This document shows, piece after piece, positions 9,573-17,590 of a stretch of DNA of 64,000 nt. Source of the stretch: JBJENW01 sp051880395. Its GTDB lineage: Bacteria; Bacillota; Clostridia; Lachnospirales; Lachnospiraceae. Position 1 is the first letter of the stretch. Every line of letters starts with the position of its first letter. The stretch covers positions 8,478-72,477 of the forward strand of contig JBJENW010000109.1 in the NCBI GenBank assembly GCA_051880395.1, written 5' to 3'. A program made the translations under genes and the position numbers. The notes beneath the pieces were generated by a model that was given only the letters and a program-made list of their open reading frames with translations, ran no database searches and was not told the origin of the DNA.

Positions 9573-10415
9573 TGCCTGACATTCCCGGCCTTTTTTGTAA
9601 AGTGCGATTCCATAGGATGTAATCAATACGGCAACGACGGCAGCAGAGCAGTAGCCGATCGTGCTTTTGCCGAAGAATACCGAGGAATCCGGCAGATAAT
9701 TACTGATGAAGTTAAAGAACATATGCATGAGTATTGGAAGGAACAGTCCGCCGCTCGTATATGCGATATAGCCCAAAAACAGCGCTGCGAAAAAGGCATA
9801 GCAGCCTTGAATGATGTTCATGTGGAAGATGCCGAACATCAGTGCCTGTATGATATTTGCGGCCCAAAACGGCATGGAGCGCAGTGCATGGTGCATTGTC
9901 ACACCCCGGAAGATCAGTTCCTCTCCGATCGGAGCAACAAGAACCCCATAGATCATCATCAGACCACTCATATCGTCCAATCCGGCGGTTTCCACAAGAT
10001 TTTCGTAATTGGCGAGCCAGTCCGGCTGGATCATGGAAAGAAAAGCGACCAGATAATTGGTCAGGTACTGCAGTCCGACGGCTAACAGTGCGATGCCGAA
10101 AATCGTAAATATATGTGGGAATTTTGGCTGACTGTCTGCGCGTTTCACGTGGTATCTTTTCAAGTACCAGAAACCGAACACCAGGATGCAAAGGATACTA
10201 AATGCGATGGATACCGCGCCCATATATTCGGTTCCCGTGATCGCATCCAAAAACGAATCCATATAATCACTGAAACTGTCCGCACCATTTTCCGGTTTTG
10301 CGTAAAGGTGATATAAAAAATAAATTCCGGTGATCGGAATCATTGCAAAAAACTGCAGCAGGACGCCTAGCAGCATCGGTACAACATTAAATAAAAACTG
10401 TCCAGCTTTTTTCAT
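9570..10415 (-). CDS. CPBP-family intramembrane metalloprotease (Abi/CAAX type)
   Basis: A 281-residue polytopic membrane protein with about seven hydrophobic segments. The CPBP motifs are present in order: 'GEELIFRG' (EExxxR), 'FGIFHMN' (FxxxH) and 'HMFFN' near the C terminus, so the metal-binding residues look intact. Relatives include CAAX prenyl proteases and bacterial proteins linked to bacteriocin self-immunity. It has an AAGGAG site about 10 nt before ATG and stands alone, convergent with the preceding operon. Substrate cannot be deduced. Confidence 0.88.
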   Translation of the reverse strand: MKKAGQFLFNVVPMLLGVLLQFFAMIPITGIYFLYHLYAKPENGADSFSDYMDSFLDAITGTEYMGAVSIAFSILCILVFGFWYLKRYHVKRADSQPKFPHIFTIFGIALLAVGLQYLTNYLVAFLSMIQPDWLANYENLVETAGLDDMSGLMMIYGVLVAPIGEELIFRGVTMHHALRSMPFWAANIIQALMFGIFHMNIIQGCYAFFAALFLGYIAYTSGGLFLPILMHMFFNFISNYLPDSSVFFGKSTIGYCSAAVVAVLITSYGIALYKKGRECQA

Positions 10416-10537
10416 AAGAATATAACTCCTTTTGTGTAATGTTTGATAGTTCTATTATAACAATGACAGGATAAGATTGCAAAATACTTTTGAAAAAGAA
10501 TGCAACCTGGGGAGAGGCTGCATTCTAGGGAGAGTTT

Positions 10538-10687
10538 ATGAAAAATTTAAGGGTTATCAAATGCAACGATTTGGAATCTGCCTTGGTACGAGAAACAGAT
10601 GCCCGTTTGCTTTTGATGATGTTAGTATATCGGCAAAATGTGACAAGAGTGTGTAAAAAAACGAAAGAAAAACGAAAGAAATTCTGA
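10538..10687 (+). CDS. Possible small basic protein (49 aa)
   Basis: An ATG at 10538, 6 nt after AGGGAGAG, opens a 49-codon frame ending in TGA at 10687. The product has a hydrophobic stretch 'LLLMMLVYR' around residues 24-32 and a strongly basic tail rich in Lys. No family is recognised. It sits in the otherwise empty interval between the divergent CPBP gene and folC. Only the ribosome site and length argue for it. Confidence 0.3.
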   Translation: MKNLRVIKCNDLESALVRETDARLLLMMLVYRQNVTRVCKKTKEKRKKF

Positions 10688-10747
10688 AGAAAAACGAAAG
10701 GATGCGGCTTGAATCCATATGTTAAGGATATTTTAAGAAAGAAAGGT

Positions 10748-10776
10748 TTGCACTGTTGCGATTCGTATACTATAAT
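10748..10776 (+). promoter_or_regulatory. Sigma-A promoter of folC
   Basis: TTGCAC (10748-10753), 17-nt spacer, TATAAT (10771-10776). It precedes the AGGAGGGTGAT ribosome site and TTG start of folC. Confidence 0.8.
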
Positions 10777-10802
10777 AGAGTGCGATATAGGAGGGTGATC
10801 GT

Positions 10803-12089
10803 TTGACATTTGAAGAGATAGATGCATATATTGCGCGTATACCAAAGTTTACAAAAAAAAATAGTCTGGCACATACGCGCACGATTTTGAAGATGCTCGG
10901 AAATCCACAAGAGACGTTTGCAGTGATTCATGTGGCGGGAAGTAACGGAAAAGGAAGTGTCTGCAGTTTTTTGCATCAGGCACTTTGTGAGGCCGGATAT
11001 CGCGTGGGAATGTTCAGCTCACCACATCTCGTTACGATTCGTGAACGGTTTGTCTGTGCAGAGAAGATGGCATCCAAGGCAGAACTTACGGATTGCTTCG
11101 AAATCGTGATGCAGGCGGTGAAAAAAGCAGGAGAGGATGGTCTTTTGCATCCGAGCTATTTTGAGTTTTTGTTTTTGATGGCAATGGTATTTTTTTCAAA
11201 AAAAAACGCAGACTATGTGGTGTTAGAAACTGGATTGGGAGGAAGACTCGATGCTACGAATGCAATTTTACACCCACGGTATACAGTTATTACATCAATT
11301 AGCCTGGAACATACGGAAATATTAGGAGATACGATTGAGGCGATCGCGGCTGAAAAAGCGGGAATTATCAAAGAGAATGTGCCTATCGTGTATGATGCCA
11401 CAAATGCAAAAGCAGCAGCGGTGATCGAGGAGAAAGCGAAAGAGAAACACGCACTGTCAGTTGCCGTGAAATCGACAGATGTTGAGATAAAAAAACAATC
11501 GAAGGAAAAAATCACCTTTTTTTATGGAAAAGGTTGTGATAAAATAGAATGTACCATTCCGTTTCCAGCGTTGTATCAGGCGCAGAACGCGGCAGTCGCG
11601 CTGCAGGTCTTGCTTTTATGTGAGAAAGATCATATTTTGACACGCGAACAGATCGTGGATGGAATCTCCCATACAAAATGGCCGGGGCGCATGGAACAGG
11701 TACAGCCGGAAGTTTTTCTGGATGGAGCGCACAATGTGGCTGGGATTACGAGGCTGCTTGAAACGGTCCATCAGATTACAAAAGAGCCGCCGCTATTACT
11801 TTTTTCTATGGTAAAAGAGAAAAATTATGAGGAAGCGGTACGGCTGCTCGTGGAAGAGGAAGAATGGGCAGGTATTTTTGTAACAACAATTTCGGATGCG
11901 CGCGGGATTTGCGCGAAGAAACTGGCAGAAGAATTTTTAAAAGAGAAAAGAGAAGTGTTCTGTGTGGAGAATGTAAAGGAAGCATTCCGGCAGGCACTTT
12001 TAAAGAAAAAAGAAGGGCAGCTTTTGATCTGTACCGGATCGCTGTACCTGATTGGTGAATTAAAAAAAGAGTTGGAGGATCGAACATGA
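10803..12089 (+). CDS. folC: Bifunctional dihydrofolate / folylpolyglutamate synthase
   Basis: ATP-dependent Mur-ligase-family enzyme adding glutamate to dihydropteroate or folates. The 428-residue protein has the P-loop 'AGSNGKGSVCSFL' (about residue 44), the folate-family 'LETGLGGRLDATN' near 140, and the C-terminal 'WPGRMEQV...DGAHN' region. The start is TTG at 10803, preceded by a strong AGGAGGGTGAT; no ATG is well placed. The stop overlaps the start of the next small gene by ATGA, showing translational coupling. Confidence 0.93.
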   Translation: MTFEEIDAYIARIPKFTKKNSLAHTRTILKMLGNPQETFAVIHVAGSNGKGSVCSFLHQALCEAGYRVGMFSSPHLVTIRERFVCAEKMASKAELTDCFEIVMQAVKKAGEDGLLHPSYFEFLFLMAMVFFSKKNADYVVLETGLGGRLDATNAILHPRYTVITSISLEHTEILGDTIEAIAAEKAGIIKENVPIVYDATNAKAAAVIEEKAKEKHALSVAVKSTDVEIKKQSKEKITFFYGKGCDKIECTIPFPALYQAQNAAVALQVLLLCEKDHILTREQIVDGISHTKWPGRMEQVQPEVFLDGAHNVAGITRLLETVHQITKEPPLLLFSMVKEKNYEEAVRLLVEEEEWAGIFVTTISDARGICAKKLAEEFLKEKREVFCVENVKEAFRQALLKKKEGQLLICTGSLYLIGELKKELEDRT

Positions 12090-12235
12090 TTGATTTTGAA
12101 GAAGAATTGAAGAAATATAAACCGAGTCCGGAGGTGGAAGAAGCAGAGGAAACCATTCGCAACCATGATATGACGGATATGACGGACATTCTGCTGGAGA
12201 TGATGCAGCAGAGTCGAAACGAGAAACGGAGATAG
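12086..12235 (+). CDS. Small acidic conserved-type protein (49 aa), translationally coupled to folC
   Basis: ATG at 12086 overlaps the folC stop (ATGA) and follows GGAGG by 7 nt. The 49-residue product is acidic and helical at its N terminus, with 'MTDMTDILLEMMQQSR' near the end; no known family is recognised. The tight coupling to folC and the following TPR gene 13 nt after its stop make it a credible real gene despite its size. Confidence 0.6.
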   Translation: MIDFEEELKKYKPSPEVEEAEETIRNHDMTDMTDILLEMMQQSRNEKRR

Positions 12236-12248
12236 GCGGGCGAAGAAA

Positions 12249-13691
12249 ATGGAATGTTTGAATTGTGGAACAAAATTGCAGCAGGGGGATATCTGCCCGA
12301 ACTGCGGCATGGATGTAAGTGTTTATAAGAAAATCATGCATATGTCAAACTTTTATTATAATGAAGGTCTGGCGAAAGCAAATGTGCGGGATTTTACCGG
12401 TGCGATCGAGAGTCTGAAAAAAAGTCTGTATTTTAACAAAAAAAATATTGTGGCACGAAATGTTCTGGGCCTGGTCTATTTTGAGATGGGAGAGACAGTT
12501 TCGGCACTGAGCGAATGGGTGATCAGCAAAAATTTCCGCGCAGAACGAAATCCGGCAGATAAGTATTTGCGGGAGCTGCAGAAAAATCCAGGACAGTTAG
12601 AAGCGATCAATCAGACGATCAAGAAGTATAATCAGGCGATTGCATACTGCCAGGAAGGCAGTGAGGATATGGCGATCATTCAGTTAAAAAAAGTCATTTC
12701 CATGAATTCGAAAATGGTGCGGGCACACCAACTGTTAGCACTTCTTTATATGAAAGAAGGGAAATATGAGAATGCGGCGAAGTATCTAAAAGCGGCAGAA
12801 CAGATTGATGTGAACAATACCACCACTATGCGATATCAAAAAGAGCTGCGTGAGCAGATGAAGAATGTGAAACACAAAAAAGAGGATAAGATCTCTTATC
12901 AGAGTGGGAATGATACGATCATTCAGCCTTCACATGTATTCCGGGAACATTCCATCACATCAATGGTCATCAATCTGCTGGTTGGCGTGGCAATCGGTGT
13001 GGCAATCACCTGTTTTCTGGTGGTTCCGAGTATTCGCCACAATATGGTCAGTGACAAAAAAGCGGAGATCAATGAGGCAAACAGCACTGTGACAACAAAG
13101 GAGCAGACGATCACTTCTCTAAAATCTCAAGTGAAAGATTTAAAGAAGGAAGCGGAAAAGGCGAAAAAAGAGAAAGAGGCATCGGCGCAGCGGCTGACCT
13201 CTTACAGTAAAGTAATTGAAGCATATGCTGCATATATTAAAGAGGATACGCAGACGGCAACCGCAGCGTTAGAGCAGGTAAAAACAGAGGATCTTGATGA
13301 GACGACGAAAGCAATTTATGATCAGACGAATACGGAGCTTCAGACAAAGATGATGGATACCTGGTATGCAGAAGGTACGAAAGCGTACAATTCGTATGAT
13401 TATCAGAACGCGGTGGCAAATCTGCAGCAGGTAGTCAATGTGGATGAGCAGTATGGTGAAGGGTATGCACTTTATTATCTGGCACAGTCATTGAGAAGAA
13501 CAGAAAATCTGGAAAAAGCGCTTCCGTATTATCAGCGTGTAGTAGAATTATATCCGGGATCTGAGCGCGCACGTACTGCACAGATGTATCTGGATCAAAA
13601 TCCTGGTGCAGCAGGCTCCACGGGAGGAAGTATGGGATCTGATGCAGAGAGTACGGTGACAGAAACTGAGACAATGACAAATACAAACTAG
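12249..13691 (+). CDS. Zinc-ribbon and TPR membrane protein
   Basis: A 480-residue protein with three parts. Residues 3-19 form a zinc ribbon (C3-x2-C6 ... C16-x2-C19). Residues ~30-205 hold TPR-like repeats. A single transmembrane helix spans about 235-258. An outer coiled coil (~270-320) and two more TPR-like units follow (~370-455), ending in a Gly/Ser/Thr-rich tail. The layout places N-terminal TPRs in the cytosol and C-terminal TPRs outside, suggesting a scaffold across the membrane. The ribosome site is weak (GGCGGGCGAAG). It ends a probable folC operon. Function unknown. Confidence 0.75.
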   Translation: MECLNCGTKLQQGDICPNCGMDVSVYKKIMHMSNFYYNEGLAKANVRDFTGAIESLKKSLYFNKKNIVARNVLGLVYFEMGETVSALSEWVISKNFRAERNPADKYLRELQKNPGQLEAINQTIKKYNQAIAYCQEGSEDMAIIQLKKVISMNSKMVRAHQLLALLYMKEGKYENAAKYLKAAEQIDVNNTTTMRYQKELREQMKNVKHKKEDKISYQSGNDTIIQPSHVFREHSITSMVINLLVGVAIGVAITCFLVVPSIRHNMVSDKKAEINEANSTVTTKEQTITSLKSQVKDLKKEAEKAKKEKEASAQRLTSYSKVIEAYAAYIKEDTQTATAALEQVKTEDLDETTKAIYDQTNTELQTKMMDTWYAEGTKAYNSYDYQNAVANLQQVVNVDEQYGEGYALYYLAQSLRRTENLEKALPYYQRVVELYPGSERARTAQMYLDQNPGAAGSTGGSMGSDAESTVTETETMTNTN

Positions 13692-13702
13692 GAAATTATA
13701 TA

Positions 13703-13738
13703 CAAAAGGCGTCAAATTTTTTGGCGTCTTTTTTTTAT
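13703..13738 (+). terminator. Terminator after the zinc-ribbon/TPR gene
   Basis: AAAAGGCGTCAAA pairs with TTTGGCGTCTTTT (two G-T pairs) around a TTT loop, followed by a T run. Confidence 0.7.
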
Positions 13739-13754
13739 TATGAAAATCAGTGGA

Positions 13755-13791
13755 ATGTACGTGAAGTGTTTGAGGGAATTTGCACGTACAT
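13755..13791. repeat. Short inverted repeat before palindrome PalB-1
   Basis: ATGTACGTG (13755-13763) and CACGTACAT (13783-13791) are perfect inverted repeats around a 19-nt loop, directly before the 163-bp palindrome. There is no T run, so it is more likely an operator or part of the palindromic region than a terminator. Confidence 0.5.
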
Positions 13792-13792
13792 C

Positions 13793-13955
13793 ATGTTCTC
13801 TCGGAATCTCTTTGTGCCTGATTTTGTGAGATGATTTTTTGTCAGATGTGCACAAATTTATGAGGCGTACGTGGAGCGTACGTTGATTAAATTTGTGTGC
13901 ATCTGGCGGAAAACCAGCCGCAAAAGCAGGCGCAAGGGAGATTCCGAGGGAACAT
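13793..13955 (+). repeat. PalB-1: 163-bp imperfect palindrome (second copy at 51075-51237)
   Basis: Outer arms ATGTTCTCTCGGAATCTC (13793-13810) and GAGATTCCGAGGGAACAT (13938-13955) enclose nested arms: TTTGTGCCTG with CAGGCGCAAG, GTCAGATGTGCACAAATTTA with its counterpart 13888-13907, and a central CGTACG/CGTACG tip. The same 163 bp recurs upstream of dapA with changes that keep pairing. The element ends 21 nt before the spoIIAA start, so it would lie in the leader of that mRNA unless a promoter lies inside it. Confidence 0.9.
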
Positions 13956-13976
13956 CATCAAAGAGGAGGATAAAAT

Positions 13977-14315
13977 ATGGATTGGACGTATGAAATTTCA
14001 GAGGATATGTTACGGATTCTTGTGCCGCAGGAATTAGATCATCATAGTGCGCAAAAATTGCAGAAGGAGACAGACTTGTTATTGAACTCGTATCATATCC
14101 ATCATCTGGTTTTTGATTTCTCCAGAACAGAATTTATGGATAGTTCGGGAATCGGAATGTTGATTGCAAAAAGCAAATGGATGCAGTACAGCGGAGGCAG
14201 CGTGGAGGCTGAACATTTGAGTGCACGTGTGAAAAAAATTTTTACCATATCCGGTCTGTTTCGTTTGATTCAGATCAAAAATGAGGAGGACGAACAGAAT
14301 GGAACGAATCAATGA
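13977..14315 (+). CDS. spoIIAA: Anti-sigma F factor antagonist
   Basis: A 112-residue STAS-domain protein. The phosphorylation site is in 'MDSSGIGMLIAKSK' near residue 58, as in SpoIIAA. Dephosphorylated SpoIIAA binds SpoIIAB and frees sigma F in the forespore. AGGAGG lies 8-13 nt upstream of ATG. The gene overlaps spoIIAB by 17 nt, the classical spoIIA gene order. The 163-bp palindrome ends just before its ribosome site. Confidence 0.95.
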   Translation: MDWTYEISEDMLRILVPQELDHHSAQKLQKETDLLLNSYHIHHLVFDFSRTEFMDSSGIGMLIAKSKWMQYSGGSVEAEHLSARVKKIFTISGLFRLIQIKNEEDEQNGTNQ

Positions 14316-14748
14316 GATGGAGGTAATTTTTGACGCACATTCCGAAAATGAAGGGCTGGCAAGGATGATCGTGGCGGCGTTTTTAGCACCGGTGAATCCG
14401 ACTGTTGAGGAGATTTCGGATGTAAAGACAGCGGTCTCAGAGGCAGTGACAAACTGCATTGTACATGGATACGAGGAAAAGCAAGGAAAAATCTGGATGC
14501 GCTGCCGCCTGACAGAGCTTGCACTTGAGATTGAGATCGCGGATAAAGGGAAAGGAATTGCAGATATCGAGGAGGCGATGAAACCGTTTTATACGACAAA
14601 GCCTGAACAGGCGCGTGCCGGGATGGGGTTTGCGTTTATGGAAGCATTTATGGACGAGCTTTCCGTGGAATCTGCACCGGAAAAGGGCACGGTGGTCTTT
14701 ATGAAAAAAAAGTGGAATCATGTGGGTGAGGAGCGGTCGGATGCGTGA
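14299..14748 (+). CDS. spoIIAB: Anti-sigma F factor, serine kinase
   Basis: GHKL-type ATPase/kinase that holds sigma F inactive and phosphorylates SpoIIAA. The 149-residue protein has the N-box 'VTNCIVHGYEE' and the G1/G2 region 'DKGKGIADIEEA' and 'ARAGMGFAFM'. Start 14299 is chosen over an ATG at 14281 because GAGGAGG at 14283-14289 is correctly spaced for it. Its end overlaps sigF by 8 nt. Confidence 0.95.
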   Translation: MERINEMEVIFDAHSENEGLARMIVAAFLAPVNPTVEEISDVKTAVSEAVTNCIVHGYEEKQGKIWMRCRLTELALEIEIADKGKGIADIEEAMKPFYTTKPEQARAGMGFAFMEAFMDELSVESAPEKGTVVFMKKKWNHVGEERSDA

Positions 14749-15466
14749 AAAAGAGGAGCAGTTTGTGCTTTTGAAACGGGCGCACGCAGGAGAGAAAGAA
14801 GCACGCGATCAGCTGGCACAGCAAAATACAGGGTTGGTTTGGAGTATTGTGCAGAAGTATCAGAATCGCGGAAAGGATGTAGAAGATCTGTTTCAGGTGG
14901 GAATGATCGGGTTATTGAAGGCGATCGATCGGTTTGATGTATCATATGATGTGGCATTTTCTACTTATGCGGTTCCGCTGATCGCCGGTGAGATTCGGCG
15001 GTTTCTTCGCGATGACGGAATGATACGGGTCTCGCGTTCGTTGAAAGAGTCGGCATGGAAAATTCAGCAGGTAGCGCGGGAAATTGAGCAGAAAGAAGGG
15101 CGGCAGGCACATTTATCGGAGCTGCAGGAGAAGACAAAATTATCGGTGGAGGAGATTGTGCAGGCATTAGATGCGAATGCGCAGGTGGAATCTTTGTATA
15201 AGCCAGTGTATCAGAGTGAAGGGAAGGAGCTTTGCCTGCAGGATCAGATTCCGGCGAAAGAGGAGAAAGAGGCGGTCTTAAACCGCATTCTTTTGGAAAA
15301 GTCGATGTCCGTGTTAGACGAACAAAGCCGCCGACTGATCGTTTTGCGCTACTTTGAGGACAAAACCCAGATGGAGACCGCGAAGCTCCTTGGAATGACC
15401 CAGGTTCAGGTAAGCCGTAAAGAAAAGAAGATACTTTTACAGATGAGGGAAGTGCTTCGGGAATAA
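14741..15466 (+). CDS. sigF: RNA polymerase sporulation sigma factor F
   Basis: The 241-residue sigma-70-family protein directs forespore-specific transcription. Region 2 is seen in 'DVEDLFQVGMIGLLKAIDRFD', region 3 around residues 100-160 and the region 4 helix-turn-helix in 'METAKLLGMTQVQVSRKEKK'. Start 14741 follows GTGAGGAG by 7 nt and overlaps the spoIIAB stop; the in-frame ATG at 14720 lacks a site. Order and overlaps spoIIAA-spoIIAB-sigF support sigma F rather than sigma G. Confidence 0.94.
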   Translation: MREKEEQFVLLKRAHAGEKEARDQLAQQNTGLVWSIVQKYQNRGKDVEDLFQVGMIGLLKAIDRFDVSYDVAFSTYAVPLIAGEIRRFLRDDGMIRVSRSLKESAWKIQQVAREIEQKEGRQAHLSELQEKTKLSVEEIVQALDANAQVESLYKPVYQSEGKELCLQDQIPAKEEKEAVLNRILLEKSMSVLDEQSRRLIVLRYFEDKTQMETAKLLGMTQVQVSRKEKKILLQMREVLRE

Positions 15467-15485
15467 AAGAGAAGAAATAAAAAAA

Positions 15486-15542
15486 GTAAACTAAAAAAAA
15501 TAAAAGGTTTACATTGACGAACCGAGGAAGAAGTCGTACACT
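15486..15542 (+). promoter_or_regulatory. bioB promoter with overlapping BirA-type operator
   Basis: GTAAAC (15486-15491) and GTTTAC (15507-15512) are inverted half sites 15 nt apart, the spacing typical of Firmicute BirA operators. Immediately after lies a promoter, TTGACG (15514-15519), 17 nt, TACACT (15537-15542). The operator abuts the -35 box, so biotin-bound BirA-like repressor could block transcription. BirA itself is not in the window. Confidence 0.65.
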
Positions 15543-15579
15543 ATTTTCGTAGGAAAATGTTTCACAGGAGGAAAAAAGC

Positions 15580-16557
15580 ATGTACGAAAAATTAGTGGAA
15601 GAAATTATTGCAGGAAAGCGATTAAAGAGAGAGGACGATCTGCAGTTTTTGATCGACGGGGATTTGGAGAGTCTTTGCAGGGGGGCGAATCAGATCCGCG
15701 AGGTGTTGTGCGGAAAGCATGTGGATCTCTGCTCGATCATAAATGGAAAAGCAGGACGATGTGGAGAGGACTGTAAATTCTGTGCACAGTCCGGCAAACA
15801 TCATACGGGAGCGAAGGAATATGGATTTCTGGATGTGGAGACGATTTTGGCGGAATGCAAGCGAAACGAGGCAAACGGGGTACACCGTTTTTCCATCGTG
15901 ACAGCGGGCCGGTCCCTGTCTGGGGAAGAGTTTGAGACGGCCATTGCAGCATATAAGCGGATGCATGCGGAATGTCCGGATATGATCTTGTGTGCGTCCC
16001 ATGGTCTTTTGACGCAGGAACAGTTTGACCGGCTCAAGGGAGCGGGCGTAGAGATGTATCATGCAAATATCGAGACATCGCGGCGCAATTTTCCGAAAAT
16101 CTGCTCGACGCATACCTATGAGGATAAACTCGAAAATATCCGAAAGGCGAAAAAAGCAGGGCTGACTGTCTGCTCCGGCGGAATCGTCGGCATGGGAGAG
16201 ACATGGGAGGACCGGCTGGATATGGCCGTTTCGTTGTCGGAACTTCAAGTGGATTCGATTCCGTTAAATGCACTGATCCCGGTAAAAGGAACTCCGTTAG
16301 AAGCCTTGACACCACTTTCGGAAGATGCTATCTTAAGAATTGTTGCAATGTTTCGCTTTGTCAATCCGATTGCCTATGTACGGCTGGCAGCGGGTCGGAA
16401 ATTAATGGAAAACAGTGGTTCAAAGGCATTTTTTTCAGGTGCAAATGCGACCATCACCGGAGATATGCTGACCACTTCCGGAAATAATACGACGCAGGAT
16501 AAAGCGATGCTGTTAGAAAATGGATTTGAACTCAATAGAAGGGAAAAAGTATGTTAG
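15580..16557 (+). CDS. bioB: Biotin synthase, possibly a variant auxiliary-cluster type
   Basis: Radical SAM enzyme inserting sulfur into dethiobiotin. The 325-residue protein has the [4Fe-4S] motif C61-x3-C65-x2-C68 ('CGEDCKFCAQ') and 'VRLAAGRKLM' near 273. Of the auxiliary-cluster cysteines of the E. coli enzyme, C138 and C198 have counterparts, but the Cys97 position ('RFCMGAAW' in E. coli) reads RFSIVTAG, with Ser105. This matches reported anaerobe BioB variants using a different auxiliary cluster. AGGAGG precedes ATG. Its last 7 nt overlap tcdA. No other biotin genes are nearby, so dethiobiotin may be made elsewhere or imported. Confidence 0.88.
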   Translation: MYEKLVEEIIAGKRLKREDDLQFLIDGDLESLCRGANQIREVLCGKHVDLCSIINGKAGRCGEDCKFCAQSGKHHTGAKEYGFLDVETILAECKRNEANGVHRFSIVTAGRSLSGEEFETAIAAYKRMHAECPDMILCASHGLLTQEQFDRLKGAGVEMYHANIETSRRNFPKICSTHTYEDKLENIRKAKKAGLTVCSGGIVGMGETWEDRLDMAVSLSELQVDSIPLNALIPVKGTPLEALTPLSEDAILRIVAMFRFVNPIAYVRLAAGRKLMENSGSKAFFSGANATITGDMLTTSGNNTTQDKAMLLENGFELNRREKVC

Positions 16558-17318
16558 ATCAGTTTTCCAGAACCGAATTGTTGTTTGGAAAAGAAAATAT
16601 GGAACGTTTAAAACAAGCACGTGTTGCTGTTTTTGGAATCGGCGGGGTTGGCGGTTATGCAGTGGAAGCCCTAGCGCGCGGCGGTATTGGGACGCTCGAT
16701 CTGATCGATGACGATAAAGTCTGCCTGACAAATCTGAACCGTCAGATCATCGCGACACGCCAGACGATCGGAAAAAATAAAGTTGATGTAGCACAAGAGC
16801 GCATACATTCTATTTCACCGGATATCGTGGTAAATAAATATCAGACATTTTTTATGCCGGATACGGCCGATCAGTTTGATTTTTCCGCCTATGATTATGT
16901 GATTGATGCCATCGATACTGTGACTGGAAAAATTCAGCTGGTGGAGATGGCGCAGGCGGCCGCAACACCGATCATCAGCGCGATGGGCGCCGGAAATAAA
17001 TTAGATCCGACGGCGTTTGAAGTGACGGATATTTACAAGACATCGGTCTGTCCCCTGGCGAAAGTCATGCGGCGGGAGTTGAAAAAGCGCGGCATCAAAA
17101 AATTAAAAGTTGTCTACTCCAAAGAAAAACCGATCACACCGAAAGAAGAGACAGAGAATAGCTGCAAAAACAATTGTGTCTGCCCACCGGGAACACAGCG
17201 CACCTGTACGGTCCGCCATCAGGTTCCGGGCAGCAATTCGTTTGTTCCGGCTGTGGCAGGCCTCATCATCGCAGGCGAAGTCCTGAAAGACTTGACCGGA
17301 ATGAAAGCGGAGTTTTAA
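16551..17318 (+). CDS. tcdA: tRNA threonylcarbamoyladenosine dehydratase (ThiF/E1-like)
   Basis: ATP-dependent enzyme that cyclises t6A37 of tRNAs to ct6A. The 255-residue protein has the E1-like nucleotide-binding 'VAVFGIGGVGGYAVEALAR' at residues 26-44, 'LNRQIIATRQTIGKNK', and 'YDYVIDAIDTV'. A cysteine-rich stretch 'NSCKNNCVCPPGTQRTC' occurs at about 203-219. It overlaps the bioB end, so the two are co-transcribed though functionally unrelated. The stop is followed at once by palindrome PalA-E1. Confidence 0.9.
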   Translation: MLDQFSRTELLFGKENMERLKQARVAVFGIGGVGGYAVEALARGGIGTLDLIDDDKVCLTNLNRQIIATRQTIGKNKVDVAQERIHSISPDIVVNKYQTFFMPDTADQFDFSAYDYVIDAIDTVTGKIQLVEMAQAAATPIISAMGAGNKLDPTAFEVTDIYKTSVCPLAKVMRRELKKRGIKKLKVVYSKEKPITPKEETENSCKNNCVCPPGTQRTCTVRHQVPGSNSFVPAVAGLIIAGEVLKDLTGMKAEF

Positions 17319-17569
17319 TTCTCAACTTTTTTTGGGCCTTTACGGACGCGGGGTTCCACGAGAGACGGTCTTCTGAAAAAACGCGGCTCCTGCGCAGATG
17401 AGCTAACTCTTAAGATTCTCTAAGGCACTATAGAACCAAAGGTTCATTGAACCGTTTTCGTGCCTAAGAGAATCTAAAGAGTGGATCTCACCTGCACCTG
17501 CCGAAATGTTTTTTCAGAAGACCGTCTCTCGTGGAACGCCGCTGTGTATTGGAACCAGAAGGTTGAGAA
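17319..17569 (-). repeat. PalA-E1: ~250-bp structured palindrome, short type, inverted orientation
   Basis: The element starts at the first base after the tcdA stop with TTCTCAAC and ends with GTTGAGAA (17562-17569) plus five T. Inside, a perfect 30-bp stem runs from 17353 to 17382 and pairs with 17507-17536. Then come an internal loop, GCAGATGAG/CTCACCTGC, AGATTCTCTAAGGCAC/GTGCCTAAGAGAATCT and a tip. Outer motifs ACGGACG on the left and CTGTGTATTGGAACC on the right mark it as the PalA family, reading on the minus strand. Its inner loops match PalA-E2 while its stems do not. Confidence 0.85.
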
Positions 17570-17590
17570 TTTTTGAAGAGAATATATAAT

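Noticed and set aside
9561..10085. 174-codon plus-strand frame across the CPBP gene
   Set aside because: It lies antisense to a protein with intact CPBP motifs and starts inside a terminator region.
13741..13800. Sigma-H promoter for the spoIIA operon
   Set aside because: AGTGGAATG and AGGGAAT resemble sigma-H boxes but their spacing is about 15 nt rather than 11-12, so I do not call it.
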